Assembly (NCBI GenBank): GCA_036506155.1
Contig: DASXSF010000022.1
Coordinates: forward strand, 1-64,000
Direction of reading: 5' to 3'
Length of the DNA: 64,000 nucleotides
Source of the DNA: DASXRA01 sp036506155
GTDB taxonomy: Bacteria; Actinomycetota; Actinomycetes; Mycobacteriales; Jatrophihabitantaceae
The position numbers and the translations under genes were made by a program. A model generated the notes under the pieces. The model had not been told where the DNA came from and searched no databases. It saw nothing but the letters and a program-made list of their open reading frames with translations. This document shows, piece by piece, positions 1 through 8,000 of the stretch. Positions within the stretch are counted from its first letter, which is position 1; each line of letters begins with the position of its first letter.

Positions 1-1
1 G

Positions 2-682
2 CGCGTGAACGTCCTCGCCGAGCTGGCCGATGCGACGGTCCGGGTCATCGACGTCGGGGTCGACCGGCCGAGCGGGCGGATCGACCGCGAAGACGCGTTG
101 AGCGCCGACGACACTGCCCGGGCGGTACAAGCCGGCGTCGATGTCGCCGACCAGGAGGTGGACGCCGGCACGGACCTGGTTGTCGTCGGCGACATCGGCG
201 TAGGCGCGACGACGGTGGCCGCGGTGCTGGTTGCGGTGATCACCAGCACCGAGCCGGTAAAGGTGATCGGCCGCGGCGGCGGCATCGACGACGACACGTG
301 GATGCGCAAGGCCACCGCTGTTCGGGACGCGCGGCTGCGCGCATGGAGTGAACGCGCCGCCATGCTCAGCCTGCTGTCAGTGGCCGGCGGCGCGGACGTC
401 GCCGCGATGGTGGGGTTCCTGGTGCGCGCGGCGTCCCGGCGCACACCCGTGTTGCTGGACGGTGTGGTGGCCTCGGCGGCTGCCCTGGTCGCACAAGATC
501 TACAGCCACGCTGCGTACGCTGGTGGCGCGTCGCGCAGCGGACCAGCGAACCGGCCCAGGCCGTCGCCCTGCGTCGCCTTGGCGGGGAACCGGTCCTCGA
601 CCTCGGCGTCGAGGCCGGCGACGGGACCGGCGGCCTGCTCGCCGTTCCCGTACTGCGTGCCGCCGCGCGCACAGCGCGATGA
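2..682 (+). CDS. cobT: CobT, nicotinate-nucleotide:dimethylbenzimidazole phosphoribosyltransferase, 3' part
   Basis: This is the C-terminal two thirds of CobT, which makes alpha-ribazole phosphate for the lower ligand of cobalamin in the cytoplasm. The 5' end lies outside the window: the frame is open from base 2, and about 225 residues are present against roughly 350 in the family. Visible family signatures are DIGVGATT with the following GRGGGIDDD segment, the TPVLLDGVVASAAAL block, and the C-terminal glycine-rich loop. In that loop the usual G-E-G-(S/T)-G, whose Glu is the general base in the Salmonella enzyme, reads G-D-G-T-G here. The stop codon overlaps the ATG of an intergenic repeat copy. 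The family call is secure; activity with Asp in place of Glu is an open question. Confidence 0.9.
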   Translation, partial: RVNVLAELADATVRVIDVGVDRPSGRIDREDALSADDTARAVQAGVDVADQEVDAGTDLVVVGDIGVGATTVAAVLVAVITSTEPVKVIGRGGGIDDDTWMRKATAVRDARLRAWSERAAMLSLLSVAGGADVAAMVGFLVRAASRRTPVLLDGVVASAAALVAQDLQPRCVRWWRVAQRTSEPAQAVALRRLGGEPVLDLGVEAGDGTGGLLAVPVLRAAARTAR

Positions 683-747
683 GCGCTCGCGCGAAGAGCC
701 CGCCGGCCGCGCGTACCCCCCTCACACCGGCACGGCGATCCTCGTGA
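679..747 (+). repeat. MSARAKSP intergenic repeat, copy A
   Basis: This is a copy of a dispersed GC-rich repeat. Its plus strand reads ATG AGC GCT CGC GCG AAG AGC, giving the frame MSARAKSP, and it continues as a 22-codon ORF to a stop at 747. The ATG overlaps the cobT stop codon (ATGA). It lies between convergent cobT and gcvT. The same stretch recurs at about 1975-2043, 52025-52129 and 53590-53657. Whether the peptide is made is unknown. Confidence 0.75.
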
Positions 748-807
748 TCTTTGAGTTTCGGTCGCCCTTCAGCCACAAGTCCAAGATCATCGGCGTCGCT
801 GGGCAAG

Positions 808-1905
808 TCACCTCACGTGCGACTCGACGAACGGCGGCTTGACCACCCGGGCCGGAATGCGCCGGCCGCGTACGTCCACGACGACGTCGTCACCTTCCGC
901 AACGCCGGTGCGCAGCAAGGCCAGCGCGATGCCCTTGCGCAGCGTTGGGGAGAACGTCCCACTCGTCACCTCGCCGGCCGGTGCGTCGTCCGTCGAGAGG
1001 ACGCTCATGTGCGGACGCGGTATCCCCCGGTCGAGCGCTTCGAGCCCCCACAGCACGCGAGCGGGGCCGGCCGCCTTCTCGGCGAGGAGGGCCTCCCGTC
1101 CCCAGAACGCCTCCTTGCCCCAGCCCACCGCCCAGCCGATGCGTGCCTGCACCGGTGAGATCGACACGGACAAGTCCTGCCCGTGCAGCGGGTAGCCCAT
1201 CTCGGTGCGGAGCGTGTCACGAGCGCCGAGCCCGGCCGGCAACCCGCCGAGCGAGCCGACGGCATCGAGCAGCGCGTCCCACAGGGCCGGTGCGTCCCTC
1301 CAGGACGGGATCAGCTCATAGCCGTGCTCGCCGGTATAGCCGGTACGGCAGATCCGCACCGGGCGTCCTCCGAACGACGCGTCGACGTAGGCCATGTAGG
1401 GCTGATCGGCCGGCAGCCCGAGCCGGTCGAGCACCTCGGCCGAACGTGGCCCCTGCACCGCGAGGACACCGAAGTCCCGATGCTGCCCGGCCACCGTGAT
1501 GCCTTCCGGCGCCGCCGCGGCGAGCCGGCGTACCACCTCGGCGGTGTTGGCCGCGTTCGGCACGAGGAACACCTCGTCGTCACCGACCAGGTAGGCGATC
1601 AGGTCGTCGACGACCCCGCCCGACTCGTCACAGCACAGCGTGTACTGGGCCTTGCCGGGCTGGATGCGGCCGAGGTCGTTGGACAAGCAGGCGTTGACGA
1701 ACGCCCGCGCCCCCGACCCACGCACTGTGGCCTTGCCGAGATGCGAGACGTCGAAGAGCCCGACCGCCTTGCGCACTGCGGCGTGCTCCCTGAGCACGCC
1801 GCCCGCGCCGTACTCGATCGGCATCTCCCAGCCGCCGAACTCGGCCAGCTTGGCACCGAGCGCGACGTGCCGGTCGTACAAGGGTGATCGCAGCAGCTCG
1901 CTCAC
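808..1905 (-). CDS. gcvT: GcvT, aminomethyltransferase (glycine cleavage T protein)
   Basis: The T protein of the glycine cleavage system transfers the methylene group from aminomethyl-lipoyl H protein to tetrahydrofolate and releases ammonia. At 365 residues it is full length. It opens with SPLYDRHVALGAKLAEFGGW, then has FDVSHLGK, and VVDDLI places an Asp at residue 101, the position of the catalytic Asp101 of the E. coli enzyme. RTGYTGEHGYEL and the GARDTLRTEMGYPLHG block also match the family. It starts at GTG 1905. The gene stands alone facing cobT; no gcvH or gcvP is nearby, so its partners must be encoded elsewhere. Lipoic acid genes lie about 9 kb away in the same region. Confidence 0.95.
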   Translation of the reverse strand: MSELLRSPLYDRHVALGAKLAEFGGWEMPIEYGAGGVLREHAAVRKAVGLFDVSHLGKATVRGSGARAFVNACLSNDLGRIQPGKAQYTLCCDESGGVVDDLIAYLVGDDEVFLVPNAANTAEVVRRLAAAAPEGITVAGQHRDFGVLAVQGPRSAEVLDRLGLPADQPYMAYVDASFGGRPVRICRTGYTGEHGYELIPSWRDAPALWDALLDAVGSLGGLPAGLGARDTLRTEMGYPLHGQDLSVSISPVQARIGWAVGWGKEAFWGREALLAEKAAGPARVLWGLEALDRGIPRPHMSVLSTDDAPAGEVTSGTFSPTLRKGIALALLRTGVAEGDDVVVDVRGRRIPARVVKPPFVESHVR

Positions 1906-1974
1906 GCGTGCACGCTAACTCATCCCCGCCCACGCGAACCCGCGCCTACACCGCTCGCTTCGCGCGGGCGCGTC

Positions 1975-2043
1975 CGCGGCTCCGCTCGCGCCTTCGGCGC
2001 GGCCGAGTCACGGCGGCGGGGCTCTTCCCGCGAGCGCTCACCG
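1975..2043 (-). repeat. MSARAKSP intergenic repeat, copy B
   Basis: This copy lies on the minus strand in the divergent gap between gcvT and pepA. Read from GTG 2041 it encodes VSARGKSPAAVTRP and then an Arg-rich tail, ending in a stop at 1946 (31 residues). By eye it is about nine-tenths identical over 69 bp to copy D at 53590-53657. Both contain the inverted repeat CGCGCC-TTC-GGCGCG. It precedes gcvT on the same strand. Confidence 0.75.
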
Positions 2044-2110
2044 CTAACGCTGGGTGCCAGTGGCGCCGCAGCGCCGCAGCAGCGCCGAACCATACGCATA
2101 GGCTGCGCGG

Positions 2111-3580
2111 ATGCCCACGGTCTCGCTCGTCAGCGCCGCTTCCCTCGACAAGGACGCCGCGGTGGTGATCGGCGTACACGCCGGTGCGGAGCCTGCCACC
2201 GGATCGGCGCCCGTCGACGAGGCGCTTGGCGGGCGGCTGCGGGCGGCACTCGGCGCACTCGGCGCTACCGGGAAGCCGGACGAGGTCGTCAAGATCGCGA
2301 CGCTCGGACTCGCGCCGTTCCCGGTCGTCGTGGCGACGGGGCTCGGTCCGGTTGCGGGCGCCCTCGATCCGGAGCGCGTCCGGCGCGCGGTCGGCGCGGC
2401 GCTGCGCCACCTACCGGACGCCGCCCGAGTGCACATCGCGGTCGGCGATGCCACAACGACCGGTGCGGCAGTGGAGGGCGCACTGCTCGGCTCCTACACC
2501 TACACGCGGTACAAGTCGCAGCCGAAGCCCTCGGCCCTGCGGCGGCTCACCGTGGGCGTGACCGATCCGCGCGACCGCGGCGCCCGGGCCGCCGCACGCC
2601 GCGCGCAGATCGTGGCCGACGCTGTGACGCTCACCCGGGACCTGGTGAACCTCCCGCCCAACGATCTGTACCCCGAAGTGTTGGCGGAGCGCGCCGCCGA
2701 GGTCGGGCGCGCGGCCGGCCTCGAGGTCGAGGTCCTCAACGAGCGGGCACTGCGCCGCCAGGGCTATGGGGGAATACTGGGCGTCGGTTCGGGGTCGGCG
2801 CGGCCCCCCCGGCTGGCGCGCCTGCGCTACCTGCCACAGCGTCCGCGAGCCCGGATCGCCTTGATCGGAAAGGGCGTCACGTTCGACTCGGGAGGACTGA
2901 ATCTCAAGCCCGGGGCCGGCCTCCCGCACATGAAGTCCGACATGGGCGGCGCCGCCGCCGTCCTCGCCGCCGTCGTCGCCGCGGCACGGCTCGGGCTGCC
3001 GGTCGAGGTGGTGGCCACACTGCCGATGGCAGAGAACATGATTTCCGGATCGGCGTACCGCCCCTCCGACGTGCTGACCCTGCGCGGCGGGAAGACGCTG
3101 GAGATCACCGACACCGACGCCGAGGGCCGGGTGATCCTGGCGGATGCCATCGTCCGTGCCGGTGAGGACGACCCCGACTACCTCCTGGAAATCTCTACGC
3201 TGACCGGCGGTCAGGTCGTCGCGCTGGGCAACCGCGTGATCGGTGCCATGGGCGAGCCCGACTTCCGGGACCGCGCGGTGGCTGCCGGCAACGCCGCCGG
3301 CGAAACGCTGTGGGCGATGCCGCTGCCGGACGAGCTGCGCGCCGGCCTGGATTCGCAGGTCGCCGACATCGCTAACCTGCCCGACGATCGGTGGGCGTCG
3401 ATGCTCGTGGGCGGCCGTTTCCTGGGCGAGTTCGTGCCAGACGGGGTGCCGTGGGTGCACATGGACATGGCCGGCCCGTCATGGAACGGTGCGGCCGCGC
3501 ACGGCTACACCCCGAAGGGGGGCACCGGCGCCGGCGCGCGCACGCTGATCGCCGCGCTGGAGATGCTCGCGTCAGGGTGA
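2111..3580 (+). CDS. pepA: PepA, M17 leucyl aminopeptidase
   Basis: This is a two-metal cytosolic aminopeptidase that removes N-terminal residues from peptides. Its 489 residues match the usual length. The N-terminal half is the variable macrodomain-like domain. The catalytic half contains KGVTFDSGGLNLKP (Lys254, Asp259), MKSDMGGAAAV (Asp277) and DTDAEGR (Asp336, Glu338, Arg340), the metal and bicarbonate ligands of M17 enzymes. The usual Asn at the start of the last motif is Asp here. The start ATG 2111 has no clear Shine-Dalgarno, so the mRNA may be leaderless. Its 3' end overlaps the opposing gene at 3572-3919 by 9 bp. In M. tuberculosis the orthologue (pepB) has the same neighbours. Confidence 0.95.
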   Translation: MPTVSLVSAASLDKDAAVVIGVHAGAEPATGSAPVDEALGGRLRAALGALGATGKPDEVVKIATLGLAPFPVVVATGLGPVAGALDPERVRRAVGAALRHLPDAARVHIAVGDATTTGAAVEGALLGSYTYTRYKSQPKPSALRRLTVGVTDPRDRGARAAARRAQIVADAVTLTRDLVNLPPNDLYPEVLAERAAEVGRAAGLEVEVLNERALRRQGYGGILGVGSGSARPPRLARLRYLPQRPRARIALIGKGVTFDSGGLNLKPGAGLPHMKSDMGGAAAVLAAVVAAARLGLPVEVVATLPMAENMISGSAYRPSDVLTLRGGKTLEITDTDAEGRVILADAIVRAGEDDPDYLLEISTLTGGQVVALGNRVIGAMGEPDFRDRAVAAGNAAGETLWAMPLPDELRAGLDSQVADIANLPDDRWASMLVGGRFLGEFVPDGVPWVHMDMAGPSWNGAAAHGYTPKGGTGAGARTLIAALEMLASG

Positions 3581-3919
3581 GGTGCCGGGCGGCTGCCCGA
3601 GCTCGCCGGCCTTGCGCTTGGCGTTCCAGTCACGCATCCGCTGCGGGTAGCCGACCACGCTGGCGTCATAGAGCGGTACCCCGTGCTTGCGGGCGAACTC
3701 GCGTGCGCCTTCGGCGCCGGCGACTCGGCGGCGCGTCCATTCACCGCTCGCCGCGACGAGCACGACTGTGGTCTCGGTGACCGTGGTGCGCGGCTCCAGG
3801 TACGCCTCGACACCGGGACGGGACTTCACGAACTGCGCCAGGTGCGCGGTGTCCGTGGGCGACGCAGCCCGCAGTGTGCCGCGACGCCTGGCTTTGCGCC
3901 GACCGAATAGCCGCACCAC
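3572..3919 (-). CDS. Conserved hypothetical protein of the pepA-lpd interval
   Basis: This is a 115-residue soluble protein with no signal peptide or membrane segment. It has a very basic N terminus (MVRLFGRRKARRRG), then a compact alpha/beta-looking stretch containing FVKSRPGVEAYLEPRT, TTVVLVAASGEWTRRRV and YPQRMRDWNAKRK. I recognise it only as the kind of small protein found beside dihydrolipoamide dehydrogenase or aminopeptidase genes in actinobacteria; no function is known to me. A purine-rich GGGGGAG lies just before the GTG start. It converges on pepA with a 9-bp overlap of the two 3' ends. Confidence 0.75.
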   Translation of the reverse strand: MVRLFGRRKARRRGTLRAASPTDTAHLAQFVKSRPGVEAYLEPRTTVTETTVVLVAASGEWTRRRVAGAEGAREFARKHGVPLYDASVVGYPQRMRDWNAKRKAGELGQPPGTSP

Positions 3920-4114
3920 TCCCCCTTCGATGGCCCGACGATACCGGCGTGGCCCAGTATCCGGCCCGCGCGCACCCTAAGGGCGCCTGCACTCGCGCGT
4001 GCTTCCAGCCGTCTCCGGGCGGGTTGAGCGCTGCCAGCGCCGAGTGTCGCCGCTTGTGCGGTCGGTGCCAAGATGGAAGCTGGCACGGTCCACAAGCGGT
4101 CAGGAGATACAAAC

Positions 4115-5512
4115 GTGGCTGACAACACCACTGTCGATCTTGTCATACTCGGCGGGGGTAGTGGCGGCTATGCCGCAGCGCTGCGCGCAGCCGAGCTGTC
4201 GAAGTCAGTGGTCCTCATCGAGAAGGACAAGGTCGGCGGTACCTGCCTGCACCGCGGTTGCATTCCGACCAAGGCGCTGCTGCATGCCGGTGAGATCGCC
4301 GACCAGGCCCGGGAAAGCGCGCAGTTCGGTGTGAACGCGACCTTCGACGGCATCGACGTGGCGGGCGTCCACAAGTACAAGGACGGCGTCGTCGACAAGA
4401 ACTACAAGGGTCTGCAAGGGCTGATCCGCAGCCGGGGCATCCAGATCGTCGAGGGAGACGGACGGCTGACCGGCGCCAACCAGGTCAGCGTCAACGGCAC
4501 GACATACACCGCCACGAACGTTGTGCTGGCGACCGGCTCCTACTCGCGCACCCTGCCCGGCCTGGAACTCGACGGGCACCGGGTCATCGCGAGTGAGCAC
4601 GCGCTCCAACTGGACCATGTTCCGGCCAGCGCCGTGGTGCTCGGCGGCGGGGTGATCGGCGTTGAGTTCGCCAGCGTCTGGAAGTCCTTCGGCGCAGACG
4701 TGACGATCGTCGAGGCGCTGCCGCACCTGTTGCCGCTCGAGGACGAGGCCAACTCCAAGCTGCTGGAGCGAGCGTTCCGCCGCCGGGGCATCGGCTTCAA
4801 GTTGGCCGCACGCTTCGAGCGCGTCGAGCACACCGACTCCGGCGTGCGGGTCTTCCTCGAAGGTGGCGAGACGCTGGAGGCGGAGGTACTGCTCGTCGCC
4901 GTCGGGCGCGGCCCGTGGTCGGCGAACCTCGGCTACGAGCAGGCCGGCGTCGCGATCGACCGCGGCTTCGTCGTGGTGGATGAGTACTGCCGCACCAGTG
5001 TCGCGGGCATGTACGCGGTCGGCGACCTGGTCACGATGCCGAACGTCGCACATCCGCAACTGGCACACGTCGGCTTCGGAGAGGGCATCCTGGTCGCCGA
5101 GCACATGTCCGGGGTGCCCGTGGTGCCGATCGACTACGCCGGCGTCCCCCGCATCACGTACTCCTCGCCCGAGGTCGCCTCTGTCGGCCTCACCGAGGCA
5201 CAGGCGGCTGCGAGGCATGGTGCCGACAAGATCAAGACCGTGACCTACGACCTCTCGGGGAACGGGCGCAGCGCAATCCTCCAGACCAGGGGTGCCGTCA
5301 AGCTCGTCGCGCTGCAGGACGGTCCCGTGCTGGGCATCCATATCGTCGGCGACCGGGTCGGGGAACTGATCGCCGAGGCACAGCTGATCTACAACTGGGA
5401 GGCGCTGCCCAGCGAGGTCGCCCAGCTGATCCACCCGCACCCGACGCAGTCCGAGGCCATCGGCGAGGCTCACCTCCTGCTCGCCGGCAAGCCGCTGCAC
5501 GTGCACGAGTAG
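4115..5512 (+). CDS. lpdA: LpdA, dihydrolipoamide dehydrogenase (E3)
   Basis: This FAD enzyme reoxidises dihydrolipoyl groups of 2-oxoacid dehydrogenases and the glycine cleavage system, reducing NAD. I start it at GTG 4115, which gives 465 residues beginning MADNTTVDLV, because AGGAG at 4102-4106 sits a good distance upstream; an in-frame ATG at 4073 would add 14 unlikely residues. GGGSGGYAAA is the FAD-binding turn, Cys44 and Cys49 in GGTCLHRGCIPTKA are the redox-active pair, GGGVIGVEFAS is the NAD-binding turn, and HPHPTQSE (about 440-447) carries the C-terminal catalytic His and Glu. The E2 gene follows after 35 bp, so the two are probably co-transcribed. Confidence 0.96.
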   Translation: MADNTTVDLVILGGGSGGYAAALRAAELSKSVVLIEKDKVGGTCLHRGCIPTKALLHAGEIADQARESAQFGVNATFDGIDVAGVHKYKDGVVDKNYKGLQGLIRSRGIQIVEGDGRLTGANQVSVNGTTYTATNVVLATGSYSRTLPGLELDGHRVIASEHALQLDHVPASAVVLGGGVIGVEFASVWKSFGADVTIVEALPHLLPLEDEANSKLLERAFRRRGIGFKLAARFERVEHTDSGVRVFLEGGETLEAEVLLVAVGRGPWSANLGYEQAGVAIDRGFVVVDEYCRTSVAGMYAVGDLVTMPNVAHPQLAHVGFGEGILVAEHMSGVPVVPIDYAGVPRITYSSPEVASVGLTEAQAAARHGADKIKTVTYDLSGNGRSAILQTRGAVKLVALQDGPVLGIHIVGDRVGELIAEAQLIYNWEALPSEVAQLIHPHPTQSEAIGEAHLLLAGKPLHVHE

Positions 5513-5547
5513 CCCAGCCGAACGTTGACTCGAAGGAGCCTTGATAC

Positions 5548-7068
5548 ATGTCGGTCTCTGTGACCATGCCGCGCCTCGGTGAGAGTGTCACCGAGGGAAC
5601 CGTCACCCGGTGGTTGAAGAATGAGGGCGACCACGTCGAGGCCGACGAACCGCTGCTCGAGGTCTCGACCGACAAGGTCGACACCGAGGTCCCCTCGCCC
5701 GCGTCCGGCACGCTCACGTCGATCAAGGTGCGCGAGGACGAGACCGTCGAGATCGGCGTCGAACTTGCCGTGATCGGACAGGACGGTGCGCCCGCCGCCG
5801 AGAGCACGCCGCAGGCCGTTGCGCCGCAGGCCGTTGCGCCCCAGGCCGCGCAACCCGCGCCACCGGTGGCACCGCCGCCGGCACCGCTCACACCTGCGCC
5901 TGTCCAGCCCGCTGTCCCCCAGGCGGAACCCGCGCCCACTGCGAACGGGGCTCCGCGCTGGGCACCCAGCCCGGCACCGCAGGCGCAGGCCGTCGAGGCG
6001 GCCGAGGAAGACGACGACCTCGCCGGCACCTATGTCACGCCGCTCGTGCGCAAGCTGGCCAGCGAGTATGGCGTGGACCTGAGCACGATCGCCGGTACCG
6101 GCGTCGGCGGGCGCATCCGCAAGTCGGACGTACTAGCCGCCGCCGAACGCGCCGCTGCCGCGAAGGCCGAGACAGCGCCCGCAGCCGCGGCTGCGCCGAG
6201 CGCCGAGGCGTTCGCGCCCAGCACTGCTTATGCGCCGCCGCCCGCGCAGCTGGCGGGAGCCGAGGCCGCACCTGCCGCCGCACCCGCTCCAGCCGCGGAG
6301 CCCGCCGCGCCCGTGGCAGCGGCCGCGCCGGTGCCGGCCGTCGTGCGCGGCCAGGTCGAGAAGATGAGCCGACTGCGCCAGACCATCGCCGCCCGGATGG
6401 TCGAGTCGCTACAGGTGTCAGCCCAGCTCACGACCGTCGTCGAGGTCGACGTCACCAAGATCGCCCGGCTGCGCGAGCGGGCCAAGGCTGCCTTCGAGGC
6501 CCGTGAGGGCGTCAAGCTCTCATTCCTGCCGTTCTTCGCCGTGGCCACTGTCGAGGCGCTCAAGGCGCACCCGGCGCTCAACTCCTCGATCGACACCGAA
6601 GCGAAGACAATCACGTACCACGACGCCGAGCACCTGGGCATCGCGGTCGACACCGAGCGTGGCCTGCTCGCCCCGGTGATCCACAACGCGGGCGACCTCA
6701 ATCTCGCCGGGCTGGCGCGCAAAATCGCCGAGCTGGCCGAGCGCACCCGGACCAACAAGATCAGCCCGGACGAGCTGTCCGGCGGCACGTTCACCCTAAC
6801 CAACACCGGCAGCCGCGGCGCGCTGTTCGACACCCCGATCATCAACCAGCCACAGGTCGGCATCCTCGGCACCGGCGCGGTGGTGAAACGCCCTATCGTC
6901 GTCACCGACCCCGAGCTGGGCGAAACGATCGCAATCCGGTCGATGGTCTATCTCGCGCTTACGTACGACCACCGCATCGTCGATGGTGCAGACGCAGCTC
7001 GGTTCCTCGGCACCATCAAGACTCGCCTCGAAGCGGGCGCCTTCGAACGAGCCCTCGGTCTCGCCTGA
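5548..7068 (+). CDS. sucB: SucB/DlaT, dihydrolipoamide acyltransferase (E2)
   Basis: This is the E2 core of a 2-oxoacid dehydrogenase complex. It carries the lipoyl arm, binds E3 and transfers the acyl group to CoA. There is one lipoyl domain (residues 1-75, Lys43 in STDKVDTE), an Ala/Pro linker, an E3-binding domain (about 160-197, VTPLVRKLASEYGVDL), a second long Ala/Pro linker, and the catalytic domain ending in HRIVDG (His475, Asp479). Actinobacterial DlaT often has two or three lipoyl domains; this one has a single domain in 506 residues. AAGGAGCC precedes ATG 5548. Sequence alone does not settle whether succinyl- or acetyl-CoA is made. lpdA is just upstream and the lipoylation genes are 3 kb downstream. 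Confidence 0.94.
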   Translation: MSVSVTMPRLGESVTEGTVTRWLKNEGDHVEADEPLLEVSTDKVDTEVPSPASGTLTSIKVREDETVEIGVELAVIGQDGAPAAESTPQAVAPQAVAPQAAQPAPPVAPPPAPLTPAPVQPAVPQAEPAPTANGAPRWAPSPAPQAQAVEAAEEDDDLAGTYVTPLVRKLASEYGVDLSTIAGTGVGGRIRKSDVLAAAERAAAAKAETAPAAAAAPSAEAFAPSTAYAPPPAQLAGAEAAPAAAPAPAAEPAAPVAAAAPVPAVVRGQVEKMSRLRQTIAARMVESLQVSAQLTTVVEVDVTKIARLRERAKAAFEAREGVKLSFLPFFAVATVEALKAHPALNSSIDTEAKTITYHDAEHLGIAVDTERGLLAPVIHNAGDLNLAGLARKIAELAERTRTNKISPDELSGGTFTLTNTGSRGALFDTPIINQPQVGILGTGAVVKRPIVVTDPELGETIAIRSMVYLALTYDHRIVDGADAARFLGTIKTRLEAGAFERALGLA

Positions 7069-7107
7069 ACGCGATGACCGCGCGCGCGAAACCGGCGGGT
7101 TGAATCG

Positions 7108-7986
7108 GTGCGGGTGCTGCTCGGCGGTTCGTCCGGGCTGATCGGCACGGCGCTCGCGGCGTCCTTGCGCCGCGACGGTCACGAGGTGAAGGGACTGGTG
7201 CGCCGTCCAGCCGCCGCGCCGGATGAGATCCAGTGGCACCCGGACCGCCGGATGGCGCCGCCGCTCCGCGATGTCGACGCCGTAGTGTGCCTGAACGGCA
7301 AGCCCATTCCGATCCGCCGACCGACCGATGCGCTCAAGCAGCGGTTGCGGGCGAGCCGCGTCGACGCGGTCGCGACGCTCGCGCAGGCCGTCGCGACGAG
7401 CGAGCACCGTCCGCCGCTTATCGCTGCGTCGGCGGTCGGCTACTACGGCGACACGGGCGAGGCGCTCGTCGACGAGTCGGTGCCCCCCGGGACGGGCTTT
7501 CTGGCCGGCCTGTGCCAAGACTGGGAGGCGGCCACCCGCACCGCAACCGAGGCCGGCGCCCGGGTCGTGTCACTGCGCAGCGGCGTCGTGCTGGCCCGCG
7601 AGGGTGGCTTCGTCGCCCGGCTGCGTCCGTTCGTCTGGCTGGGCATCGCCGGCCGACAAGGCAGCGGACGGCAGTTCGTGTCGTGGGTCTCGCTCGCCGA
7701 CGAGGTACGGGCGATCCGGTATCTGCTCGACAGCGATGTGAGCGGCCCGGTGAACGTGGCCGGGCCGAATCCCGCCCGCAACGCCGAGCTCGTCGCAACG
7801 TTCGCCCGGCTCATGCGCCGCCCCGCCGTCGTGCCCGCGCCGGGCCTGGCACTGCGGCTGCTACTCGGCGAGTTCGCCGCAGACGTGCTCGGCGGGCAGC
7901 GCGCCGTTCCGGCGACGCTCACCACCGCGGGCTTCCACTTCAGCGACACGGATCTCGAGCGGACCCTGCGCCCGATTCTGCGGTGA
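7108..7986 (+). CDS. TIGR01777-family NAD(P)-dependent epimerase-like protein
   Basis: This is an extended short-chain dehydrogenase of the TIGR01777 (SDR39U1/YfcH) type; the cellular reaction is not established. The 292 residues begin MRVLLGGSSGLIGTAL, the nucleotide-binding turn. VCLNGKPIP, the SAVGYYGDTGE block with the family's Tyr, the FLAGLCQDWE block and VNVAGPNP follow. The C terminus has the DVLGGQRAVPATL segment typical of the family. It starts at GTG 7108, 39 bp after sucB and probably in the same transcript; the M. tuberculosis equivalent (Rv2216) also sits between dlaT and lipB. Confidence 0.88.
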   Translation: MRVLLGGSSGLIGTALAASLRRDGHEVKGLVRRPAAAPDEIQWHPDRRMAPPLRDVDAVVCLNGKPIPIRRPTDALKQRLRASRVDAVATLAQAVATSEHRPPLIAASAVGYYGDTGEALVDESVPPGTGFLAGLCQDWEAATRTATEAGARVVSLRSGVVLAREGGFVARLRPFVWLGIAGRQGSGRQFVSWVSLADEVRAIRYLLDSDVSGPVNVAGPNPARNAELVATFARLMRRPAVVPAPGLALRLLLGEFAADVLGGQRAVPATLTTAGFHFSDTDLERTLRPILR

Positions 7987-8000
7987 GCATCGCCCTAGGC

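Noticed and set aside
4205..5506. Long open frame on the strand opposite lpdA, and similar ones opposite pepA, glnE, nadE and the region 60620-62044
   Set aside because: They mirror strongly supported genes, have the Arg/Ala/Gly-rich composition typical of antisense frames in high-GC DNA, and show no family motifs.
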